Below, one piece after another: positions 1 to 4,421 of a stretch of DNA of 5,538 nucleotides. How positions within the stretch are numbered: position 1 is the stretch's first letter; each line of letters opens with the position of its first letter. Origin of the DNA: an uncultured Clostridia bacterium (lineage in GTDB: Bacteria > Bacillota > Clostridia > Oscillospirales > Ruminococcaceae); assembly GCA_945835425.1 (NCBI GenBank), contig CAMAJC010000141.1, forward strand, positions 1-5,538. Direction: 5' to 3'. The notes beneath the pieces are model-generated. The model saw only the letters and a program-made list of their open reading frames with translations, ran no database searches and was not told the DNA's origin. The translations under genes were made by a program, and so were the position numbers.

Positions 1-147
1 CAAAACCGGAATCCTGTTCCGTCTCGCCAGCGCGATCAGCAGGCCGAAAATCCATCCGAAAACCGTTGCCACAATAGCCATTTCAAAGGTAACGGGGATC
101 GCCGCCAAGACCTGCGGGAGTGCTTCTTTGATAAATGCAAAATCCAT
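1..147 (-). CDS. Amino-acid ABC transporter permease, second subunit (N-terminal part only)
   Basis: Integral membrane subunit of an amino-acid importer; only the first 49 codons are present and the gene continues past the left edge. The visible product begins MDFAFIKEALPQVLAAIPVT and runs into a hydrophobic segment (about residues 18-40) followed by a basic ARRNR stretch, the usual first transmembrane helix and cytoplasmic loop of His/Glu/Gln/cystine-type (HisM/GlnP family) permeases. The start is ATG at 147-145, preceded by a strong AGGAGGAG ribosome binding site that overlaps the stop codon of the preceding permease, so the two genes are almost certainly translationally coupled. This family normally works as a pair of related permeases, which fits the order binding protein, permease, permease. 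The LPxLLxxxPVT-type start resembles cystine (TcyL/TcyM-like) permeases, but so short a fragment cannot fix the substrate. Confidence 0.87.
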   Translation of the reverse strand, partial: MDFAFIKEALPQVLAAIPVTFEMAIVATVFGWIFGLLIALARRNRIPVL

Positions 148-159
148 ACTGACTCCTCC

Positions 160-855
160 TTATGCCTTGCGGCCCTTGGTGTAGGCCTTTTCGACCAGCT
201 TGGTGCCCTTTTCCATAATAAAGCAGAGCGCCCAGAAGATGATGCCGGCGGCGATATATACTTCCAGCTTGGTGGCGCCGTAGTTGGCGGCGGAAACAGC
301 CCTGGCCTTGCCCATCATGTCGATGACGCCGATGGTGAACGCGAGAGAGGTTTCCTTGAACAGCATGATAATGTTGTTGCCCAGTGTCGGGATCGCGACG
401 CCGAGAGCCTGCGGGAAGATAATCCGGAAAAACGCGACGACAGGACTCATGCCGACCGAATAGGCCGCTTCCCGCTGGCCTTTGTCGATGGCGAGATAGG
501 CGCTGCGCATCATTTCCGCCATGTTGGCCGAGACCGAAAGGGAAAGGCAGGCGATGATGTAGGTCGAAAGGGAAATGCCGCTCATGTCAACGCCGAAATT
601 GCGCATGACCTGCGGCAGGCCGAGATAGATAAGGAAAATCAGAATCAGGGTCGGGACGCCGCGCATAAAGGAAACATAGCCTTTCGCGATTGTGCCTGCC
701 GCTTTTTTGCCCGACAGGGACAGAAAGGCGAACACCGCGCCGATCAGCAGCGAGAGCACCAGCGACATAAACAGGATGTAAAAGGTCATCGGAAAGGCCT
801 GCAGGATTTTTGGAATGTACTCCAGAATATAACTGGGGTGGAAGGTATCGGTCAT
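160..855 (-). CDS. Amino-acid ABC transporter permease, first subunit
   Basis: Full-length 231-residue inner-membrane permease of a polar amino-acid ABC importer (HisM/GlnP family; usual length 210-240). Hydrophobic helices lie at about residues 22-47, 64-82, 97-113, 145-165 and 198-214. The family signature FMRGVPTLIL is at 63-72, and the EAA loop that docks on the ATPase runs from about 117 to 150 (GQREAAYSVGMS at 126-137, ending in FRIIFPQA). It is followed by the conserved LGNNIIMLFKETSLA at 158-172. The start is ATG at 855-853 with an AAGGGGG ribosome binding site. It lies 70 bp after the binding-protein gene, separated by a stable hairpin, and its stop is fused to the ribosome binding site of the next permease. 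The PTLILIFLIYLGLPQ segment is reminiscent of cystine/polar amino-acid permeases; the substrate remains an inference. The ATPase is not in the window and is probably encoded beyond the second permease. Confidence 0.94.
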   Translation of the reverse strand: MTDTFHPSYILEYIPKILQAFPMTFYILFMSLVLSLLIGAVFAFLSLSGKKAAGTIAKGYVSFMRGVPTLILIFLIYLGLPQVMRNFGVDMSGISLSTYIIACLSLSVSANMAEMMRSAYLAIDKGQREAAYSVGMSPVVAFFRIIFPQALGVAIPTLGNNIIMLFKETSLAFTIGVIDMMGKARAVSAANYGATKLEVYIAAGIIFWALCFIMEKGTKLVEKAYTKGRKA

Positions 856-872
856 TTTGTTTCCCCCTTAAA

Positions 873-903
873 CCGTCCGGAAAGAAGCGCCCTCTCCGGA
901 CGG
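873..903 (-). promoter_or_regulatory. Intercistronic stem-loop between binding-protein and permease genes
   Basis: A perfect 9-bp inverted repeat (CCGTCCGGA at 873-881, TCCGGACGG at 895-903) lies between the binding-protein stop and the permease start. In the minus-strand RNA the stem can be extended inward by G-U, A-U, G-C and G-U pairs, leaving a short GCGCU loop. Only three U follow it (UUUAAGGGGG), so it is a poor intrinsic terminator. Such hairpins after the binding-protein gene of ABC importer operons are known to protect the upstream mRNA and to let fewer transcripts reach the permease genes. That role is inferred here by position. Confidence 0.8.
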
Positions 904-925
904 CAGATTGTGTTTGCGGTTATGC

Positions 926-1792
926 TCAGTCTTCCGGTACGATGGCGACCATATCGGAATAGAGGGTAAAGATATCTTCCCCGAAGTATTCCTCCGACAG
1001 CTTGCTCAGGGTCCCGTCGTCCAACATCTTTTTCAGTTCTTCATTGACCGCGTCGCAGAATTCCTGCTCATCGGCGCCGAACATCTGGTAGGTATCCTCG
1101 CACATGACAACGTCGGTCAGCTTGAGGTCCAGTCCCAGCTCGGCGTTTACATTTTCAAAGGTGGAGGAGTAGGTCAGAGCCGCGTCGACCTGACCGGACG
1201 CAACCTGCTTGTAACCGTCGGCGGTGGACAGGTCGGAGACGGCGATGATGTTCATCTCCTCTCCGGGATGGGCGTCGTTCCAGGCGGTCAGCATCGTGTG
1301 TTCATAGGAAGTGGGGCTGGAGTTGATCTTCTTGCCGGCCATGTCCGCCATGGTGGCGATATCGCTGTCGCTCTTGACCGCCAGGCTCATAGGGGAGAGG
1401 CAATAGTACTGTTCCGGGAAGAGGTACTTTTCTTTTCTGGCCTCGCTCTTGACCAGCTGGTGGGAAACCATGTCCAGCTGCCCGGCATCCAGCGAAACGA
1501 TCAGCGCCGAGAAATCCATGTACTGGATATCGAACTCGTACTGGGTCAGTCTTTCGTCCAGTTCCTTCATGACGGCGATATCATAGCCCTGCAGCTCGCC
1601 GTTGTCGTCCAGCGAGCAGAAGGGAGGCATCGAGGAACCGGTGCCGATGTGTTTGACGATTACATCGCCGCTGCCGGACGCCGCGGAGGAGCCGGAGGAA
1701 GAGGAGGAACCGGAGGAGCTGCCGCAGGACGCGAGACCGGCGGTCATCATCAGGGCACAGAGGACTGCAAGAACTTTGCTCAGTTTTTTCAT
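926..1792 (-). CDS. Amino-acid ABC transporter substrate-binding lipoprotein (family 3)
   Basis: Extracytoplasmic binding protein that captures an amino acid and delivers it to the permeases encoded downstream. The 288-residue product starts MKKLSKVLAV, has a lipoprotein signal peptide with lipobox LASC and acylated Cys23, then a Ser/Gly/Ala linker (about 24-42) and a type-3 periplasmic-binding fold. Visible family marks are GELQGYDIAVMKELDERL (65-82) and MVSHQLVKSEARKEKYLF (108-125), in which Arg119 is the expected ligand-carboxylate contact. The Q-xxxx-ER-KYLF-like pattern resembles cystine-binding members (TcyJ/TcyK type), so cystine or a related polar amino acid is the best guess; not proven. 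The start chosen is ATG at 1792-1790 because AAAGGAG (1803-1809) lies 10 nt upstream; an in-frame TTG three codons earlier is too close to that site. It is the first gene of the operon, behind a near-consensus promoter and a structured leader. Confidence 0.93.
   Translation of the reverse strand: MKKLSKVLAVLCALMMTAGLASCGSSSGSSSSSGSSAASGSGDVIVKHIGTGSSMPPFCSLDDNGELQGYDIAVMKELDERLTQYEFDIQYMDFSALIVSLDAGQLDMVSHQLVKSEARKEKYLFPEQYYCLSPMSLAVKSDSDIATMADMAGKKINSSPTSYEHTMLTAWNDAHPGEEMNIIAVSDLSTADGYKQVASGQVDAALTYSSTFENVNAELGLDLKLTDVVMCEDTYQMFGADEQEFCDAVNEELKKMLDDGTLSKLSEEYFGEDIFTLYSDMVAIVPED
1685..1721 (-). repeat. Low-complexity GGAGGA-type tract encoding the Ser/Gly linker
   Basis: On the plus strand this stretch is made of repeated GGAGGA and CCGGAGGA units. 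On the coding minus strand these read as runs of TCC and GGC codons, giving the Ser-rich linker that tethers the binding domain to its lipid anchor. The repeated units suggest that linker length can change by replication slippage in multiples of three without harming the fold. It also explains the Glu/Pro-rich open frame seen on the opposite strand, which is not a gene. Confidence 0.7.
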
Positions 1793-1802
1793 ATCAATCA
1801 AT

Positions 1803-1809
1803 CTCCTTT
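1803..1809 (-). promoter_or_regulatory. Ribosome binding site deciding the binding-protein start
   Basis: AAAGGAG on the minus strand, 10 nt before ATG at 1792. The in-frame TTG at 1801 is only 1 nt from it and cannot use it, so the lipoprotein begins MKKL. The site can also pair through AAAGGA with UCCUUU at 1849-1844 in the leader, a possible means of hiding it. Confidence 0.8.
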
Positions 1810-1812
1810 ATT

Positions 1813-1926
1813 TCGGAACCCGGGCTTTCCTCATCATCTTTGAAAAGGAAAAAGGCGCTGCAGCGGGAGTTTTTCCCGCACGCAAACGCCTTTGTTTTCC
1901 GTATCTGTATTTGTTTTGGTTCCGAT
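1813..1926 (-). ncRNA. Structured 5' leader of the amino-acid importer operon (candidate cis-regulatory RNA)
   Basis: The predicted transcript starts near 1926, and its first bases UCGGAACC (1925-1918) are perfectly complementary over 8 bp to GGUUCCGA (1820-1813), immediately before the ribosome binding site. This closing helix would enclose an unpaired A-rich joining segment (1917-1894), a long hairpin P2 (1893-1851) and a second hairpin P3 (1850-1827). P3 pairs UUCCUU with GGGAGA-side partner AGGAA plus wobble, then a U-U mismatch, then UCA with UGA around an AAGA tetraloop. P2 and P3 abut without a gap. A closed multi-helix junction between promoter and start codon is riboswitch-like. I do not recognise a known class: there is no T-box AGGGUGG sequence, and the leader is too short for a normal T-box. 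Pairings are read by eye; the regulatory role is inferred. Confidence 0.5.
1851..1893 (-). terminator. Terminator-like hairpin in the importer leader (possible attenuator)
   Basis: In the minus-strand RNA, AAAGGCG (1893-1887) pairs with CGCCUUU (1857-1851), UGC with GCA, and GCGGGA (1879-1874) with UCCCGC (1868-1863) around an AAAAC loop. The 3' arm runs into UUUUUCCUUUUC. It therefore resembles an intrinsic terminator upstream of the first gene, although the U run is interrupted by CC. No start codon for a leader peptide lies between the predicted transcription start and the hairpin, so ribosome-coupled attenuation is unlikely; a ligand, protein or RNA-fold switch would be needed. It may instead simply stabilise the mRNA. 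Confidence 0.55.
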
Positions 1927-1932
1927 GGTCAG

Positions 1933-1961
1933 ATTATAGCAGCAAATTTGCAGGAAGTCAA
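1933..1961 (-). promoter_or_regulatory. Sigma-A promoter of the amino-acid importer operon
   Basis: On the minus strand TTGACT (-35, 1961-1956) and a perfect TATAAT (-10, 1938-1933) are separated by exactly 17 bp. The predicted start is A1926, seven bases downstream, leaving a leader of about 134 nt before ATG at 1792. The spacer holds the palindrome GCAAATTTGC (1942-1951), so access to this otherwise strong promoter is probably controlled. Confidence 0.88.
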
Positions 1962-1977
1962 TAATAAATCCTGCAAA
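1942..1977. promoter_or_regulatory. Candidate operator: inverted repeats over the importer -35 and spacer
   Basis: Two overlapping symmetric elements lie on the importer promoter. TTTGCAGGA (1947-1955) and TCCTGCAAA (1969-1977) form a perfect 9-bp inverted repeat with a 13-bp gap that contains the -35 box. GCAAATTTGC (1942-1951) is a perfect 10-bp palindrome in the -35/-10 spacer and shares the TTTGC half. A bound protein here would occlude RNA polymerase, so a repressor is the simplest reading. The regulator is unknown; the sites do not match CodY or CymR boxes as I know them. Confidence 0.55.
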
Positions 1978-2227
1978 ATATTTTCTAAAAAAGCAGTTTT
2001 GGAACTCTGCACATATTCCAAAAGAATGAGAGCAAAATTTGTATTACTTAAATAAAATCGGAAAAAATCTGAAAATTCTAAATAAAATTCGGCATAAACT
2101 TAATACAATAAAGCAAAATGGACAGTTGATGCGGCATACAGGTGAATATAGGATAAAACTGAGAAGGATTTCCCTCAAAACCGAAAATGCATATTTGCGG
2201 TTTGTTCCTGCAAAATCAATAAATAGA
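1978..2227. other. AT-rich divergent spacer without a convincing gene
   Basis: This stretch separates the divergently transcribed importer and ATP-grasp units. It is clearly more A/T-rich than its neighbours. It holds a 13/14-bp near-direct repeat (TAAATAAAATCGG at 2049-2061 and TAAATAAAATTCGG at 2079-2092, 30 bp apart), an imperfect palindrome at 2178-2203, a third copy of TCCTGCAAA at 2206-2214, and a weak second promoter-like pair (TTGATG at 2126-2131, TAGGAT at 2149-2154, 17-bp gap). Short open frames here lack ribosome binding sites and have biased Lys/Asn/Ile composition. No tRNA, riboswitch or mobile element was recognised. Confidence 0.6.
2178..2203. repeat. 26-bp imperfect palindrome upstream of the ATP-grasp promoter
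   Basis: AAACCGAAAAT and ATTTGCGGTTT pair at 10 of 11 positions around a central GCAT. The centre (2190/2191) is about 37 bp before the -35 box and near -72 relative to the predicted start. This is a usual location for an activator dimer, though a regulatory role is inferred from position alone. Confidence 0.5.
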
Positions 2228-2256
2228 TTGCAAAGTGGGACATTCTGTGATACAAT
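2228..2256 (+). promoter_or_regulatory. Sigma-A promoter of the ATP-grasp/esterase unit
   Basis: TTGCAA (2228-2233) and TACAAT (2251-2256) are separated by 17 bp, each differing from consensus at one or two bases. Transcription would start near 2263, leaving a 5' leader of about 74 nt. In this leader AACCA (2267-2271) and TGGTT (2278-2282) can form a small hairpin. A copy of TCCTGCAAA lies 13 bp before the -35 box. Confidence 0.72.
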
Positions 2257-2317
2257 AAAACTGCCTAACCATGCCTGTGGTTGACCGACCTGTTTCCGGC
2301 GTATGAATGGAAAAAAT

Positions 2318-2328
2318 AAAGGAAAGGA
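2318..2328 (+). promoter_or_regulatory. Ribosome binding site deciding the ATP-grasp start
   Basis: AAAGGAAAGGA ends 8 nt before ATG at 2337. The upstream in-frame ATG at 2307 has no such site and would add a charged 10-residue extension (MEKIKERILN) in front of the MNVIYIS strand with which proteins of this kind usually begin. Confidence 0.75.
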
Positions 2329-2336
2329 TCCTGAAT

Positions 2337-3527
2337 ATGAACGTAATCTATATTTCCCCTCATTTCCCGACCAACTACTACCGCTTCTGCCAGCAGCTCA
2401 AATTAAACGGCGCCAACGTCCTCGGCATCGGCGACGCGCCCTATAACGAGCTGAACCCCGAGCTGAAGGAAGCGCTGACCGAATACTACCGCGTCTCCTC
2501 GATGGAAAACTACGACGAGATGCTCAGAGCCGTCGCGTACTTTACCTTTAAGTACGGCAAGATCGACTGGCTGGAATCCAACAACGAGTACTGGCTGGAA
2601 CTGGACGCGGCTCTGCGCACCGACTTCAACATCACCTCCGGTCAGAAGACCGCCGACATGGAGAAGATCAAACACAAATCTGCCATGAAGGCTTATTACG
2701 CAAAAGCCGGTATCCCCACTGCCCGTTACCACATGGTCGACACTCTGGAAAACGGCCTGAAATTCGTTGAGGAAGTCGGCTATCCGGTCATCGTCAAACC
2801 GGACAACGGCGTCGGCGCCAACGCGACCTACAAGCTGAGAAACGAGCAGGAGCTGAGAGACTTCTACCATAACGGCTGGCACACCCAGTACATCATGGAA
2901 GAGTTCGTCAACGGCATGGTCTGCTCCTACGACTCGATTCTCGACTCCCACGGCACTCCTCTGCTGGAGACCGGTAACATCACCCCCGTTTCGATCATGG
3001 ACTCGGTCAACGACCGCAGCCAGGTCTGCTTCTACATCGTCAAACACCTCGCAGACGACGTCCGTGCTGCAGGCCGTGCCTGCGTCAAGGCGTTCGGCGT
3101 CCACAGCCGCTGCACCCATCTGGAATTCTTCCGTCTGCTGGAGGATAAACCCGGTCTGGGCAAAAAGGGCGACATCGTCGGTCTGGAAGTCAATATGCGT
3201 CCCTGCGGCGGCTTCGCTCCCGATATGATCAACTACGCCTGCTCCACTGATTTCTATAAATGCTGGGCCGACATGGTCTGCTTCGACCACCTGACTCTGC
3301 CCGAACATCCGGAAAAATATTTCAGCGTCCATGTGGGCAGAAGAGACGAAAAGCACTACCTCCACAGCCATGAAGAGGTCATGGAGCATTTCCGCGACTG
3401 CATCAAGATGACCGGCGTGCTGGATAAGGCGCTGGCAGGCGCTATGGGCGACCGGTTCTATATCGCGCGTGTCGCTACCCAGGAAGAACTGGATGATTTC
3501 GTCAATTATATCAACGCCGAGGTATAA
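2337..3527 (+). CDS. ATP-grasp superfamily ligase-like protein, substrate unknown
   Basis: Predicted cytoplasmic 396-residue enzyme of the ATP-grasp superfamily, which activates a carboxylate as acyl-phosphate and joins it to an amine, thiol or other nucleophile. An N-terminal Rossmann-like preATP domain starts MNVIYISPHFP. ATP-binding marks follow: a lysine-rich lead-in DMEKIKHKSAMKAY (107-120), YPVIVKPDNGVGA (149-161, Lys154 and glycine loop), and YIMEEFVNG (185-193). The Mg2+-binding region has HLEFF (261-265, Glu263) and GLEVNMRPCGG (282-292, Glu284, Asn286, Arg288). All expected ATP and metal residues are present, so it should be active. The start at 2337 is chosen because AAAGGAAAGGA precedes it; ATG 2307 is an alternative. 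Codons are unusually biased to C endings (Asn about 20 AAC to 2 AAT). It is carbamoyl-phosphate-synthase/biotin-carboxylase-like only at fold level, and its substrates cannot be read from sequence. It is followed 4 nt later by an esterase gene. Confidence 0.88.
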   Translation: MNVIYISPHFPTNYYRFCQQLKLNGANVLGIGDAPYNELNPELKEALTEYYRVSSMENYDEMLRAVAYFTFKYGKIDWLESNNEYWLELDAALRTDFNITSGQKTADMEKIKHKSAMKAYYAKAGIPTARYHMVDTLENGLKFVEEVGYPVIVKPDNGVGANATYKLRNEQELRDFYHNGWHTQYIMEEFVNGMVCSYDSILDSHGTPLLETGNITPVSIMDSVNDRSQVCFYIVKHLADDVRAAGRACVKAFGVHSRCTHLEFFRLLEDKPGLGKKGDIVGLEVNMRPCGGFAPDMINYACSTDFYKCWADMVCFDHLTLPEHPEKYFSVHVGRRDEKHYLHSHEEVMEHFRDCIKMTGVLDKALAGAMGDRFYIARVATQEELDDFVNYINAEV

Positions 3528-3531
3528 TTAG

Positions 3532-4272
3532 ATGGAGAGAAGAGTATATCGCGAGTATTCCCACTGCTTGAACCGGGACATGGAGTTTATCGTTTACGGT
3601 ACCGGCGGCAAACCGGTGCTGGCTGTCCCTTCCCAGGACGGACGGTATTTCGACTTTGAGAACTTCGGCATGGTCGAGGTCTGCCGGGATTATATCGAGT
3701 CCGGCCGGATCCAGCTGTTCTCCTTTGACACGATCGATAAGGAAACCTGGTCCAACGAATGGGGCGATCCCCACTGGCGGATGCAGATGCAGGAGGCGTG
3801 GTTCCACTACGTCGTCGACGAGCTGTACCCGCGGCTGATGGAGATTAACGGCAGCGGCCAGAAGATGATGGTCACCGGCTGCTCGATGGGCGCTTACCAC
3901 GCGGCCAACTTCTTCTTCCGCCGTCCCGACCTGTTTGATACAGTCGTTTCGATGAGCGGCATCTACAATCCGCAGCTGCTGATCCCGGATTATTTTGATG
4001 AGCTGACCTATTATAACTCGCCGGTTCATAGCCTGCGCGGGATGCCGGACGATCATCCTTATATGGAGATGTACCGCCACTCCAAAATCATCATCTGCGT
4101 CGGACAGGGCGCATGGGAAGACCTGATGCTGGTCGGCACAAGAGAGCTGGACACCGTCCTGACCCAGAGAGGGATTCCTGCCTGGATCGATTACTGGGGC
4201 TTTGACGTCAACCACGACTGGCCCTGGTGGCGGAAACAGTGGAGATACTTCCTCGAAAAGACACTTGGCTAA
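3532..4272 (+). CDS. Small alpha/beta-hydrolase, esterase-like (COG4947-type)
   Basis: Predicted cytoplasmic serine hydrolase of 246 residues with no signal peptide. The nucleophile elbow is GCSMGA (116-121, Ser118) after strand KMMVT, and the likely catalytic histidine is His228 in the conserved-looking NHDWPWW (227-233). The acid is probably Glu196 or Asp197 in GQGAWEDL, after strand KIIICV. An early PSQDGRYFDFENFGM (33-47) probably forms the oxyanion loop. The layout matches the esterase/PHB-depolymerase-like group COG4947 as I recall it. The start ATG at 3532 is 4 nt after the ATP-grasp stop, and its probable GAGG site (3519-3522) lies inside that gene, so the pair should be translationally coupled and work together. 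A strong terminator follows. Aromatic content is high (many Trp and Tyr). The substrate is unknown; hydrolysis or transfer of an ester or amide made by the ATP-grasp partner is inference. Confidence 0.86.
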   Translation: MERRVYREYSHCLNRDMEFIVYGTGGKPVLAVPSQDGRYFDFENFGMVEVCRDYIESGRIQLFSFDTIDKETWSNEWGDPHWRMQMQEAWFHYVVDELYPRLMEINGSGQKMMVTGCSMGAYHAANFFFRRPDLFDTVVSMSGIYNPQLLIPDYFDELTYYNSPVHSLRGMPDDHPYMEMYRHSKIIICVGQGAWEDLMLVGTRELDTVLTQRGIPAWIDYWGFDVNHDWPWWRKQWRYFLEKTLG

Positions 4273-4285
4273 TACATACGCTAGT

Positions 4286-4319
4286 CACCTGCCGGGAAAA
4301 ATCCTGGCAGGTGTTTTTT
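4286..4319 (+). terminator. Intrinsic terminator after the esterase gene
   Basis: CACCTGCCGGG (4286-4296) pairs with CCTGGCAGGTG (4303-4313) over 11 bp with a single G-U, around an AAAAAT loop, and is followed by six T (4314-4319). It lies 13 nt after the esterase stop and cleanly separates the ATP-grasp/esterase unit from the proline operon. Confidence 0.95.
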
Positions 4320-4340
4320 CGTTATTTATGCAAGTTTTCC

Positions 4341-4369
4341 TTTACTTTTCTGCAAACATCGCGTATAAT
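4341..4369 (+). promoter_or_regulatory. Sigma-A promoter of the proBA operon
   Basis: TTTACT (4341-4346) and a perfect TATAAT (4364-4369) are 17 bp apart, with a start expected near 4376. The leader to the proB start is about 46 nt and contains AAAGGAG (4404-4410). No T-box or long structured leader is present, unlike many Gram-positive proline operons. CTGCAAA occurs in the spacer, as it does in the importer promoter. Confidence 0.83.
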
Positions 4370-4421
4370 AGATGTACGCATACAGAACCGGACTTATGCA
4401 GATAAAGGAGAATAAATATTC

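Noticed and set aside
908..1843. Long open frame of 311 codons on the plus strand
   Set aside because: It is antisense to the binding lipoprotein and has low-complexity Gly/Ala stretches where the Ser-linker is encoded on the true strand; no ribosome binding site or motif.
1813..1926. T-box or known amino-acid riboswitch in the importer leader
   Set aside because: The T-box AGGGUGG bulge sequence is absent and the leader is shorter than a normal T-box; no SAM, lysine, glycine or glutamine riboswitch core was recognised. It is kept as an unassigned structured leader instead.
1602..1964. Acidic plus-strand open frame with a Glu/Pro run
   Set aside because: The Glu/Pro run is the antisense reading of the Ser/Gly linker tract, and the frame runs across the importer leader and promoter.
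2039..2284. Possible small basic protein of 81 residues in the divergent spacer
   Set aside because: It would start at TTG without a ribosome binding site, has a skewed Lys/Asn/Ile composition, and runs over the ATP-grasp promoter and palindrome.
2307..2336. Upstream in-frame ATG for the ATP-grasp gene
   Set aside because: No ribosome binding site precedes it, and the added 10 residues come before the natural first beta-strand; AAAGGAAAGGA sits correctly for ATG 2337.
2403..3389. Long open frame of 328 codons on the minus strand
   Set aside because: It lies wholly antisense to the ATP-grasp gene, which has clear motifs. The open frame results from strong C-ending codon bias on the other strand; its product is Val/Asp/Ala-rich and has no recognisable domain.
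3511..4215. Minus-strand open frame of 234 codons
   Set aside because: It is antisense to the esterase gene with its GCSMGA elbow; composition without motifs and no promoter or ribosome binding site.
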